Shown: positions 44,501 to 58,740 of the stretch, piece by piece
Numbering within the stretch: position 1 is the stretch's first letter
How the letters are laid out: the number at the start of each line of letters is the position of its first letter
Source of the DNA: Eledone cirrhosa
Taxonomy: Eukaryota > Mollusca > Cephalopoda > Octopoda > Eledonidae
NCBI GenBank assembly: GCA_964016885.1
Contig: OZ024742.1
Location: 360,199,936-360,263,935, forward strand
Length of the DNA: 64,000 nucleotides
Direction: 5' to 3'
Notes under the pieces: generated by a model
What the model was told of the DNA's origin: nothing
What the model saw: only the letters and a program-made list of their open reading frames with translations
Databases searched by the model: none
Made by a program: the position numbers and the translations under genes

Positions 44501-46360
44501 AGTCACCCATACACAGTATCTCTCTTCTATTATACCCCATCAACGTCTATATAATGGTGACGCATCCAGTCACCTATACACAGTATCTCTCTTCTATAAC
44601 ACCCCATTGACGTCTATATAGTGGTGAAACAGCCAGTCACCCATACACAGTATCTCTCTTCTATAACACCACATCAACGTCTATATAGTGGTGACGCATC
44701 CAGTCACCCATACACAGTATCTCTCTTCTATAACACCCCATCAACGTCTATATAGTGGTGAAGCATCCAGTCACCCATAAACATTATCTCTCTTCTATAA
44801 CACCCAATCAACGACTATATAGTGGTCACACATCCAGTCACCCATACATAGTATCTCTCTTCTATAACACCCCATCAACGTCTATATAGTGGTGAAACAG
44901 CCAGTCACGCATACACAGTATCTCTCTTCTATAACACCCCATCAACGTCTATATAGTGGTGAAACAGCCAGTCACCCATACACAGTATCTCTCTTCCATA
45001 CTACCTCATCAACGACTATATAGTGGTGATACAGCCACTCACCCATACACAGTATCTCTCTTCTATAACACCCCATCAACGTCTATATAATGGTGACGCA
45101 TCCAGTCACCTATACTCAGTATCTCTCTTCTATAACACCCCATCAACGTCTATATAGTGGTGAAACAGCCAGTCACCCATTCACTGTATCTCTCTTCTAT
45201 AACACCCCATCAACGTCTATATAGTGGTGACACATCCAGTCACCTATACACAGTATCATTCTTCTATAACACCCCATCAACGTCTATATAGTGGTGAAAC
45301 ATCCAGTCACCCATACACAGTATCTCTCTTCTATAACACCCCATCAACGTCTATATAGTGGTGAAACAGCCAGTCACCCAAACACAGTATCTCTCTTCTA
45401 TACTACCACATCAACGTTTATATAGTGGTGAAACAGCCAGTCACCCATTCACAGTATCTCTGTTCTATAACACCCCATCAACATCTATATAGTGGTGTCA
45501 CATCAAGTCACCTATACACAGTATCTCTCTTCTATAACACCCCATCAACGTCTATATAGTGGTGAAACAGCCAGTCACCCATACACAGTATCTCTCTTCT
45601 ATAACACCCCATCAACGTCTATATAGTGGTGAAACAGCCAGTCACCTATACACAGTATCTCTCTTCTATAACACCCCATCAACGTCTATATAGTGGTGAA
45701 ACAGCCAGTCACCCATACACACTATCTCTCTTCTATAACACCCCATCAACGTCTATATAGTGGTGAAACAGCCAGTCACCCATACACAGTATCTCTCTTC
45801 TATAACACCCCATCAACGTCTATATAGTGGTGAAACAGCCAGTCACCTATACACAGTATCTCTCTTCTATAACACCCCATCAACGTCTATATAGTGGTGA
45901 CGCATCCAGTCACCCATACACAGTATCTCTCTTCTATAACACCCCATCAACGTCTATATACTGATGAAACAGCCAGTCACCCATACACAGTATCTCTCTT
46001 CTATAACACACCATCAACGTCTATATAGTGGTGAAACAGCCAGTCACCTATACACAGTATCCCTCTTCTATAATACCCCATCAACGTCTATATAGTGGTG
46101 AAACAGCCAGTCACCCATACACAGTATTTCTCTTCTATTATACCCCATCAACGTCTATATAATGGTGACGCATCCAGTCACGTTTACACAGTATCTCTCT
46201 TCTATAACACCCCATCAACGTCTATATATTGGTGAAACAGCCAGTCACCCATACACAGTATCTCTCTTCTATTATACCCCATCAACGTCTATATAATGGT
46301 GACGCATCCAGTCACCTATACACAGTATCTCTCTTCTATAACACCCCATCAACGTCTATA
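41520..46360 (+). repeat. Tandem duplication of 37 monomers (2,479 bp)
   Basis: Copy 1 is about 41,520-43,998 and copy 2 about 43,999-46,360. The rare catcatcgtcaatatag is at 41,791 and 44,270, 2,479 bp apart (37x67). Also shared are the odd ctccatcaacggctatatag near 41,994/44,473, cactgtatctc near 42,703/45,182 and atactaccacatcaacgtt near 42,921/45,400. Copy 2 gains one monomer near 45,780-45,850, making the later offset 2,546. Confidence 0.87.
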
Positions 46361-48999
46361 TAGTAGTGAAACAGCCAGTCACCCAAACACAGTATCTCTC
46401 TTCTATAATACCACATCAACGTCTATATAGTGGTGAAACAGCCAGTCACCCATTCACAGTATCTCTGTTCTATAACACCCCATCAACATCTATATAGTGG
46501 TGTCACATCAAGTCACCTATACACAGTATCTCTCTTCTATAACATCCCATCAACGTCTATATAGTGGTAAAACAGCCAGTCACCCATACACAGTATCTCT
46601 CTTCTATAACACACCATCAACGTCTATGTAGTGGTGAAACAACCAGATACCCATACACCATATCTCTCTTCTATAATACCCCATCAACGTCTATATAGTG
46701 GTGACACATCCAGTCACCTATACACAGTATCTCTCTTCTATAACACCCCATTGACGTCTATATAGTGGTGAAACAGCCAGTCACCCATTCACAGTATCTC
46801 TGTTCTATAACACCCCATCAACATCTATATAGTGGTGTCACATCAAGTCACCTATACACAGTATCTCTCTTCTATAACACCCCATCAACGTCTATATAGT
46901 GGTGAAACATCCAGTCACCCATACACAGTATCTCTCTTCTATAACACCCCATCAACGTCTATATAGTGGTGAAACATCCAGTCACCCATACACAGTATCT
47001 CTCTTCTATAACGCCACATCAACGTCTATATAGTGGTGACACATCCAGTCACCTATACACAGTATGTCTCTTCTATAATACCCCATTCACGTCTATATAG
47101 TGGTGAAACAGCCAGTCACCCATACACAGTATCTCTCTTCTATAACCCCACATCAACGTCTATATAATGGTGACGCATCCAGTCACCTATACACAGTATC
47201 TCTCTTCTATAACACCCCATCAACGTCTATATAGTGGCAACACATCCAGTCACCTATACACAGTATCTCTCTTCTATAACACCCCATCAACGTCTATATA
47301 GTGGTGAAAAAGCCAGGCACCCATACACAGTATCTCTCTTCTATAACACCCCATCAACGTCTATATACTGATGAAACAGCCAGTCACCCATACACAGTAT
47401 CTCTCTTCTATAATACTCCATCAACGTCTATATAGTGGTGAAACAGCCAGTCACCCATACACAGTATCTCTCTTCTATTATACCCCATCAACGTTTATAT
47501 AATGGTGACGCATCCAGTCACCTATACACAGTATCTCTCTTCTATAACACCCCATCAACGTCTATATATTGGTGAAACAGCCAGTCACCCATACACAGTA
47601 TCTCTCTTCTATTATACCCCATCAACGTCTATATAATGGTGACGCATCCAGTCACCTATACACAGTATCTCTCTTTTATAACACCCCATCAACGTCTATA
47701 TAGTGGTGAAACAACCAGTCACCCATACACCATATCTCTCTTCTATAATACTCCTTCAACGTCTATATAGTGGTGACACATCCAGTCACCTATACACAGT
47801 ATCTCTCTTCTATAACACCCCATTGACGTCTATATAGTGGTGAAACAGCCAGTCACCCATACACAGTATCTCTCTTCTATAACCCCACATCAACGTCTAA
47901 ATAGTGGTGACGCATCCAGTCACCCATACACAGTATCTCTCTGCTATAACACCCAATCAACGACTATATAGTGGTCACACATCCAGGCACCCATACATAG
48001 TATCTCTCTTCTATAACACCCCATCAACGTCTATATAGTGGTGAAACAGCCAGTCACGCATACACAGTATCTCTCTTCTATAACACCCCATCAACGTCTA
48101 TATAGTGGTGAAACAGCCAGTCACCCATACACAGTATCTCTCTTCCATACTACCTCATCAATGACTATATAGTGGTGATAGAGCCACTCACCCATACACA
48201 GTATCTCTCTTCTATAACACCCCATCAACGTCTATATAATGGTGACGCATCCAGTCACCTATACTCAGTATCTCTCTTCTATAACACCCCATCAACGTCT
48301 ATATAGTGGTGAAACAGCCAGTCACCCATTCACAGTATCTCTCTTCTATAACACCCCATCAACGTCTATATAGTGGTGACACATCCAGTCACCTATACAC
48401 AGTATCATTCTTCTATAATACCACATCAACGTCTATATAGTGGTGAAACAGCCAGTCACCCATTCACAGTATCTCTGTTCTATAACACCCCATCAACATC
48501 TATATAGTGGTGTCACATCAAGTCACCTATACACAGTATCTCTCTTCTATAACATCCCATCAACGTCTATATAGTGGTGAAACAGCCAGTCACCCATACA
48601 CAGTATCTCTCTTCTATAACACCCCATCAACGTCTATGTAGTGGTGAAACAACCAGTCACCCATACACCATATCTCTCTTCTATAATACCCCATCAACGT
48701 CTATATAGTGGTGACACATCCAGTCACCTATACACAGTATCTCTCTTCTATAACGCCCCATTGACGTCTATATAGTGGTAAAACAGCCAGTCACCCATTC
48801 ACAGTATCTCTGTTCTATAACACCCCATCAACATCTATATAGTGGTGTCACATCAAGTCACCTATACACAGTATCTCTCTTCTATAACACCCCATCAACG
48901 TCTATATAGTGGTGAAACATCCAGTCACCCATACACAGTATCTCTCTTCTATAACACCCCATCAACGTCTATATAGTTGTGAAACATCCAATCACCCAT

Positions 49000-51900
49000 A
49001 CACAGTATCTCTCTTCTATAACACCACATCAACGTCTATATAGTGGTGACACATCCAGTCACCTATACACAGTATGTCTCTTCTATAATACCCCATTCAC
49101 GTCTATATAGTGGTGACACATCCAGTTACCCATACACAGTATCTCTCTTCTATAACACCCCATCAACGTCTATATAGAGGCAACATATCCAGTCACCTAT
49201 ACACAGTATCTCTCTTCTATAACACTCCATCAACGTCTATATAGTGGTGAAACAGCCAGTCACCCATACATAGTATCTCTCTTCTATAACACCCCATCAA
49301 CGTCTATATAGTGGTGAAACAGCCAGTCACCTATACACAGTATCGCTATTCTATAATACCACATCAACGTCTATATAGTGGTGAAACAGCCAGTCACCCA
49401 TACACAGTATCTCTCTTCTATAACACCCCATCAACGTATATATAGTGGTGAAACAGCCAGTCCCCCATACACAGTATCTCTCTTCTATAACACCCCATCA
49501 ACGTCTATATAGAGGTGAAACATCCAGTCACCTATACACAGTATGTCTCTTCTATAATACCCATCAACGTCTATATAGTGGTGAAACATCCAGTCACCCA
49601 TACACAGTATCTCTCTTCTATAACACCGAATCAACGTCTATATAGTGGTGACACATCCAGTCACCCATACACAGTATCTCTCTTCTATAACACCCCATCA
49701 ACGTCTATATAATGGTGACGCATCCAGTCACCTATACACAGTATCTCTCTTCTATAACACCCCATCAACGTCTATGTAGTGGTGAAACATCCAGTCACCC
49801 ATACACAGTATCTCTCTTCTATAACACCCCATCAACGTCTATATAGTGGTGACACATCCAGTCACCTATACACAGTATGTCTCTTCTATAATACCCCATT
49901 CACGTCTATATAGTGGTGACACATCCAGTCACCCATACACAGTATCTCTCTTCTATAACACCCCATCAACGTCTATATATTGGCAACACATCCAATCACC
50001 TATACACAGTATCTCTCTTCTATAACACCCCATCGACGTCTATATAGTGGTGAAACAGCCAGTCACCCATACACAGTATCTCTCTTCTGTAACACCCCAT
50101 CAGCGTCTATATAGTGGTGAAAAAGCCAGTCACCCATACACATTATCTCTCTTCTATAACACACCATCAACGTCTATATAGTGGTGAAACAGCCAGTCAC
50201 CTATACACAGTATCCCTCTTCTATAATACTCCATCAACGTCTATATAGTGGTGAAACAGCCAGTCACCCATACACAGTATCTCTCTTCTATAACACCCAA
50301 TCAACGTCTATATAGTGGTAACACATCCAGTCACCTATACACAGTATGTCTCCTCTATAATACCCCATTCACGTCTATATAGTGGTGAAACATCCAGTCA
50401 CCCATACACAGTATCTCTCTTCTATAACACCCCATCAACGTCTATATAGTGGTGAAAAAGCCAGTCACCCATACACATTATCTCTCTTCTATAACTCCCC
50501 ATCAACGTCTATATAGTGGTGAAACAGCCAGTCACCCATACATAGTATCTCTCTTCTATAACACCACATCAACGTCTATATAGTGGTGAAACAGCCAGTC
50601 ACCCATACACCGTATATCTCTTCTATAACAGCCCATCAACATCTATATAATGGTGACGCATCCAGTCACCTATACACAGTATCTCTCTTCTATAACACCC
50701 CATCAACGTCTATATAGTGATGAAACATCCAGTCACCTATACACAGTATCTCTCTTCTATAACACATCATCAACGTCTATATAGTGGTGAAACAGCCAGT
50801 CACCCATACACAGTATCTCTCTTCTATAACACCCATCAACGTCTATGTATTGGTGAAACAGCCAGTCACCCATACACAGTATCTCTCTTCTATAACACCC
50901 CTTCAACGTCTATATAGTGGTGACACATCCAGTCACCTATACACAGTATCTCTCTTCTATAACACCCCATTTACGTCTATATAGTGGTGAAACAGCCACT
51001 CACCCATACACATTATCTCTCTTCTATAACACCCAATCAACGACTATATAGTGGTCACACATCCAGTCACCCATACATAGTATCTCTCTTCTATAATACC
51101 CCATCAACGTCTATATAGTGGTGAAACAGCCAGTCACCCATACACAATATCTCTCTTCTATAACACCCCATCAACGTCTATATAATGGTGACGCATCCAG
51201 TCACCCATACACAGTATCTCTCTTCTATAACACCCCATCAACGTGTATATAGTGGTGAAGCATCCAGTTAACCATACACATTATCTCTCTTCTATAACTC
51301 CCAATCAACGTCTATATAGTGGTCACACATCCAGTCACCCATACATAGTATCTCTCTTCTATAACACACCGTCAACGTCTATATAGTGGTGAAACAGCCA
51401 GTCACCCATACACAGTATCTCTCTTCTATACTACCTCATCAACGACTATATAGTGGTGACACAGCCAGTCACCCATACACAATATCTCTCTTCTATAACA
51501 CCCCATCAACGTCTATATAATGGTGACGCATCAAGTCACCTATACACAGTATCTCTCTTCTATAACACCCCATCAAGTTCTATATAGTGGTGAAACAGCC
51601 AGTCACCCATTCACAGTATCTCTCTTCTATAATACCACATCAACGTCTATATAGTGGTGAAACAGCCAGTCACCTATACACAGTATCTCTCTTCTATAAC
51701 ACCCCATCAACGTCTATGTAGTGGTAAAACAGCCAGTCACCCATACACAGTATCTCTCTTCTATAATACCCCATCTTGGTCTATACAGTGGCGACACATC
51801 CAGTCACCTATACACAGTATCTCTCTTCTATAATACCTCATCAACAACTATATAGTGGTGACACAGCCACTCACCCATACACAGTATCTCTCTTCTATAA

Positions 51901-54900
51901 TACCCCATCAATGTCTATATAATGGTGACGCATCCAGTCACCTATACACAGTATCTCTCTTCTATAACACCCCATCAACGTCTATATAGTGGTGAAACAG
52001 CCAGTCACCCATACAAAGTATCTCTCTTCTATAACACCCCATCAACGTCTATATATTGGCGACACATCCAGTCACCTATACACAGTATCTCTCTTCTATA
52101 ACACCCCATCAACGTCTATATAGTGGTGAAACATCCAGTCATCCATACACAGTATCTCTCTTCTATAACACCCCATCAAAGTCTATATAGTGGTGACAAA
52201 TCCAGTCACCCATACACAGTATCTCTCTTCTATAACACCCCATCAACGTCTATATAGTGGTGAAACAGCCAGTTACCCATACACAGTATCTCTCTTCTAT
52301 AATACCTCATCAACGACTATATAGTGGTGACACAGCCACTCACCCATACACAGTATCTCTCTTCTATAACACCCCATCAACGTCTATATAGTGGCGACAC
52401 ATCCAGTCACCTATACACAGTATCTCTCTTCTATAACACACCCATCAACGTCTATATAGTGGTTAAACAGCCAGTCACCCATTCACAGTATCTCTCTTCT
52501 ATAACACCCCATCAACGTCTATATAGTGGTGACACATCCAGTCATCTATACACAGTATCCATCTTCTATAATACTCCATCAACGTCTATATAATGGTGAA
52601 ACAGCCAGTCACCCATTCACAGTTTCTCTCTTCTATAACACCCCATCAACGTCTATATAGTGGTCACACATCCAGTCACCTATACACAGTATGTCTCCTC
52701 TATAATACCTCATTCATGTCTATATAGTGGTGACACATCCAGTCACCCATACACAGTATCTCTCTTCTATAACACCCCATCAACGTCTATATAGTGGTGA
52801 AACAGCCAGTCACCCATACATAGTATCTCTCTTCTATAACACCCCATCAACGTCTATATAGTGGTGAAACAGCCAGTCACCCATACACAGTATCTCTCTT
52901 CTATAACTCCCCATCAACGTCTATATAGTGGTGAAACAGCCAGTCACCCATACACAGTATCTCTCTTCTATAATACCTCATCAACGACTATATAGTGGTG
53001 ACACAGCCACTCACCCATACACAGTATCTCTCTTCTATAACACCCCATCAACGTCTATATAGTGGCGACACATCCAGTCACCTATACACAGTATCTCTCT
53101 TCTATAACACACCCATCAACGTCTATATAGTGGTTAAACAGCCAGTCACCCATTCACAGTATCTCTCTTCTATAACACCCCATTAACGTCTATATAGTGG
53201 TGACACATCCAGTCACCTATACACAGTATCTCTCTTCTATAACACCCCTTCAACGTCTATATAGTGGTGAAACATCCAGTCACCCATACACAGTATCTCT
53301 GTTCTATAACACCCCATCAACGTCTATATAGTGGTGAAACAGCCAGTCACCCAAGCACAGTATCTCTCTTCTATAATACCACATCAACGACTATATAGTG
53401 GTGAAACAGCCAGTCACCTATACACAGTATCTCTCTTCTATAACACCCCATCAACGTCTATATAGTGGTGAAACAGCCAGTCAGCCATACACAGTATCTC
53501 TCTTCTATTATACCCCATCAACGTCTATATAATTGTGACGCATCCAGTCACCTATACACAGTATCTCTCTTCTATAACACCCCATCAACGTCTATATAGT
53601 GGTGAAACAACCAGTCACCCATACACCAGATCTCTCTTCTATAATACCCCATCAACGTCTATATAGTGGTGAAACAGCCAGTCACCCATACACAGTATCT
53701 CTCTTCTATAACACCCCATCAACGTCTATATAGTGGTGACACATCATGTCAACTATGCACAGTATCTCTCTTCTATAACACCCCATCAACGTCTATATAG
53801 TGGTGAAATATCCAGTCACCCATACACAGTATCTCTCTTCTATAACACACCATCAACGTCTATATATTGGTGTCACATCCAGTCACCCATACACAGTATC
53901 TCTCTTCTATAACAACCCATCAACGTCTATATACTGATGAAACAGCCAGTTACCCATACACAGTATCTCTCTTCTATAACACCCCATCAACGTGTATATA
54001 GTGGTGACACATCCAGTCACCTATACACAGTATGTCTCTTCTATAATACCCCATTCACGTCTATATAGTGGTGACACATCCAGTCACCTATACACAGTAT
54101 CTCTCTTCTATAACACCCCATCAACATCTATATAGTGGTGAAACAGCCAGTCACCCATACACTGTATCTCTCTTCTATAACACCCCATCAACGTCTATAC
54201 AGTGGTGAAACAGCCAGTCACCCATACACAGTATCTCTCTTCTATAACACCCCATCAACATCTATATAGTGATGAAACAGCCAGTCACCCTTACACAGTA
54301 TCTCTCTTCTATAACACCCCATCAACGTCTATATAGTGGTGAAACAGCCAGTCACCCACACACAGTATCTTTCTTCTATAACACCCCGTCAACGTCTATA
54401 TAGTGGTGAAACAGCCAGTCACCTATACACAGTATCTCTCTTCTATAACACCCCATCAACGTCTATATAGTGGTGAAACAGCCAGTCACCCATACACAGT
54501 CTCTCTCTTCTATAACACCCCATCAACGTCTATATAGTGGTGACGCATCCAGTCACCCATACACAGTATCTCTCTTCTATAACACCCAATCAACGTCTAT
54601 ATAGTGGTGACGCATCCAGTCACCCATACACATCTCTCTTCTATAACACACCATCAACGTCTATATAGTGGTGAAACAGCCAGTCACCCATACACAGTAT
54701 CTCTCTTCTATAACACCCCATCAACGTCTATATAGTGGTGAAACATCCAGTCACCCATACACAGTATCTCTCTTCTATAACACCCCATCAACGTCTATAT
54801 AGTGGTGAAACAGCCAGTCACCCAAACACAGTATCTCTCTTCTATAATACCACATCAACGTCTATATAGTGGTGAAACATCCAGTCACCCATACACAGTA

Positions 54901-57900
54901 TCTCTCTTCTATAACGCCACATCAACGTCTATATAGTCGTGAAACAGCCAGTCAGCCATACACAGTATCTCTCTTCTATTATACCCCATCAACGTCTATA
55001 TAATTGTGACGCATCCAGTCACCTATACACAGTATCTCTCTTCTATAACACCCCATAACGTCTATATATTGGTGTCACATCCAGTCACCCATACACAGTA
55101 TCTCTCTTCTATAACAACCAATCAACGTCTATATACTGATGAAACAGCCAGTTACCCATACACAGTATCTCTCTTCTATAACACCCCATCAACGTGTATA
55201 TAGTGGTGACACATCCAGTCACCTATACACAGTATGTCTCTTCTATAATACCCCATTCACGTCTATATAGTGGTGACACAGCCAGTCACCCATACACTGT
55301 ATCTCTCTTCTATAACACCCCATCAACGTCTATACAGTGGTGAAACAGCAAGTCACCCATACACAGTATCTCTCTTCTATAACACCCCATCAACGTCTAT
55401 ATAGTGGTGAAACAGCCAGTCACCCATACACAGTATCTCTCTTCTATAACACCCCATCAACGTCTATATAGTGGTGACGTATCCAGTCACCCATACACAG
55501 TATCTCTGTTCTATAACACCCCATCAACTACTATATAGTGGTAAAACAGCCAGTCACCCAAACACAGTATCTCTCTTCTATAATACCACATCAACGTCTA
55601 TATAGTGGTGAAACAGCCAGTCACCTATACACAGTATCTCTCTTCTATAACACCCCATCAACGTCTAAATAGTGGTGAAACAGCCAGTCAGCCATACACA
55701 GTATCTCTCTTCTATAACACCCGATCAACGTCTATATATTGGTGAAACAGCCAGTCACCCATACACAGTATCTCTCTTCTATAACACCCGATCAACGTCT
55801 ATATAGTGGTGAAACAACCAGTCACCCATACACAGTATCTCTCTTCTATAACACGCCATGAACGTCTATATAGTGGTGAAACAGCCAGTCACCCATACAC
55901 AGTATCTCTCTTCTATAATACCTCATCAACGACTATCTAGTGGTGAAACAGCCAGTCACCCATACACAGTATCTCTCTTCTATAATACCTCATCAACGAC
56001 TATATAGTGGTGAAACAGCCAGTCACCCATACACAGTATCTCTCTTCTATAACACCCCATCAACGTCTATATAGTGGTGACACGTCATGTCACCTATAGA
56101 CAGTATCTCTCTTCTATAACACCCCATCAACGTCTCTATAGTGGTGAAACATCCAGTCACCCATACACAGTATCTCTCTTCTATAACACCCCATGAACGT
56201 CTATATAGTGGTGAAACAGCCAGTCACTCATACACAGTATCTCTCTTCTCTAATACCTCATCAACCACTATATAGTGGTGAAACAGCCAGTCACCCATAC
56301 ACAGTATCTCTCTTCTATAATACCCCCATCAACATCTATATAATGGTGACGCATCCAGTCACCTATACACAGTATCTCTCTTCTATAATACCCCATTCAC
56401 GTCTATATAGTGGTGACACATCCAGTCACCCATACACAGTATCTCTCTTCTATAACACCCATCAACGTCTATATAGTGGCGACACATCCAGTCACCTATA
56501 CACAGTATCTCTCTTCTATAACACCCCATCAACGTCTATATAGTGGTGAAACAACCAGTCACCCATACACAGTATCTCTCTTCTATAACACCCCATCAAC
56601 GTCTATATAGTGGTGAAACAGCCAGTCAACTATACACAGTATCTCTCTTCTATAACACCCCATCAACGTCTATATAGTGGTGAAACAGCCAGTCACCCAT
56701 ACACAGTATCTCTCTTCTATAACACCCCATCAACGTCTATATAGTGGTGAAACAGCCAGTCACCTATACACAGTATCTCTCTTCTATAACACCCCTTCAA
56801 CGTCTATATAGTGGTGAAACAGCCAGTCACCTATACACAGTATCTCTCTTCTATAACACCCCATCAACGTCTATATAGTGGTGAAACAGCCAGTCAGCCA
56901 TACACAGTATCTCTCTTCTATAACACCACATCAACGTCTATATAGTGGTGAAACAGCCAGTCACCCATACACCGTATCTCTCTTCTATAACACCCCATCA
57001 ACGTCTATATAGTGGTGAAACAGCTATTAACCTATACACAGTATCTCTCTTCTATAACACCCCATAAACGTCTATATAGTGGTGAAACAGCCAGTCAGCC
57101 ATACACATTATCTCTCTTCTATAACACCCCATCACCGTCTATATAGTGGTGACACATCCAGTCACCCATACAGAGTATCTCTCTTCTATAACACCCCATC
57201 ACCGTCTATATAGTGGTGACACATCCAGTCACCCATACACAGTATCTCTCTTCTATTACACCCCATCAACGTCTATATAGTGGTGAAACAGCCAGTCAGC
57301 TATACACAGTATCTCTCTTCTATAACACCACATCAACGTCTATATAATGGTGAAACAGCCAGTCAGCCATACACAGTATCTCTCTTCTATAACACCCCAT
57401 CAACGTCTATATAGTGGCGACACATCCAGTCACCTATACACAGTATCTCTCTTCTATAACACCCCCTCAACGTCTATATAGTGGTGAAACAGCCAGTCAC
57501 CTATACACCGTATCTCTCTTCTATAACACCCCATCAACGTCTATATAGTGGTGAAACAGCCAGTCACCCATACACAGTATCTCTCTTCTATAACACCACA
57601 TCAACGTCTATATAGTGGTGAAACAGCCAGTCACCCATACACCGTATCTCTCTTCTATAACACCCCATCAACGTCTATATAGTGGAGACGCATCCAGTCA
57701 CCCATACACAGTATCTCTCTTCTATAACACCCCATCAACGTCTATATAGTGGTGACGCATCCAGTCACCCATACACAGTATCTCTCTTCTATAACACCCC
57801 ATCAACGTCTATATAGTGGTGAAACATCCAGTCACCCATTCACATTATCTCTTTTCTATAACACCCCATCAACGTCTATATAGTGGTGAAACATCCAGTC

Positions 57901-58740
57901 ACCCATACACGGTATCTCTCTTCTATAACACCCCATCAACGTCTATATAGTGGTGACGCATCCAGTCACCCATACACAGTTTCTCTCTTCTATAACACCC
58001 CATCAACGTCTATATAGTGGTGACGCATCCAGTCACCCATACACAGTATCTCTCTTCTATAACACCCCATCAACGTCTATATAGTGGTGACACATCCAGT
58101 CACCCATACACTATATCTCTCTCCTATAACACCCCATCAACGTCTATATAGTGGTGACACATCCAGTCACCCATACACTATATCTCTCTTCTATAACACC
58201 CCATCAACGTCTATATAGTGGTGAAACAGCTAGTCACCTATACACAGTATCTCTCTTCTATAACACCCCATCAACGTCTATATAGTGGTGAAACAGCTAG
58301 TCACCTATACACAGTATCTCTCTTCTATAACACCCCATCAACGTCTATATAGTGGTGAAACAGCTAGTCACCTATACACAGTATCTCTCTTCTATAACAC
58401 CCCATCAACGTCTATATAGTGGTGAAATAGCCACTTACCAATACACCATATCTCTCTTCTATAACACCCTTTCAACGTCTATATAGTGATGAAACAGCCA
58501 CTCACCCATACGCAGTATCTCTCTTCTATAACACCCCATTGACGTCTATATAGTGGTGAAACAGCCACTCACCCATACACAGTATCTCTCTTCTATAACA
58601 CCCTATCAACGTCTATATAGTGGTGAAACAGCCAGTCACCCATACACAGTATCTCTCTTCTATAACACCCCATCAACGTCTATATAGTGGTGAAACAGCC
58701 AGTCACCTATACACAGTATCTCTCTTCTATAACACCCCAT
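49000..58740 (+). repeat. Heterogeneous right-hand part of the array
   Basis: The 67-bp unit continues, but long near-identical blocks are rarer and monomers differ more from one another. Most of the length-changing monomers sit here: acacacccatc (+1) near 52,440 and 53,107, cacatctctctt (-3) near 54,628, ccccataacg (-2) near 55,047 and aatacccccatc (+1) near 56,323. A 10-monomer duplication (offset 671) pairs 52,324 with 52,995. Runs of near-identical neighbours occur, such as the agctagtcacctat monomers near 58,229, 58,296 and 58,363. This is the pattern expected where exchange is less frequent, towards an array end. Confidence 0.85.

Noticed and set aside
19366..56610. Many overlapping short open frames of about 65-116 codons inside the array, with peptides such as YTVSLFYNTPSTS
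   Set aside because: The monomer is 67 bp (67 = 3x22+1) and carries one TAG per unit, so each frame is stopped every three monomers. The result is frames of exactly 201 nt, or slightly longer where TAG is mutated. They are an arithmetic product of the repeat, usually without ATG, and not genes.
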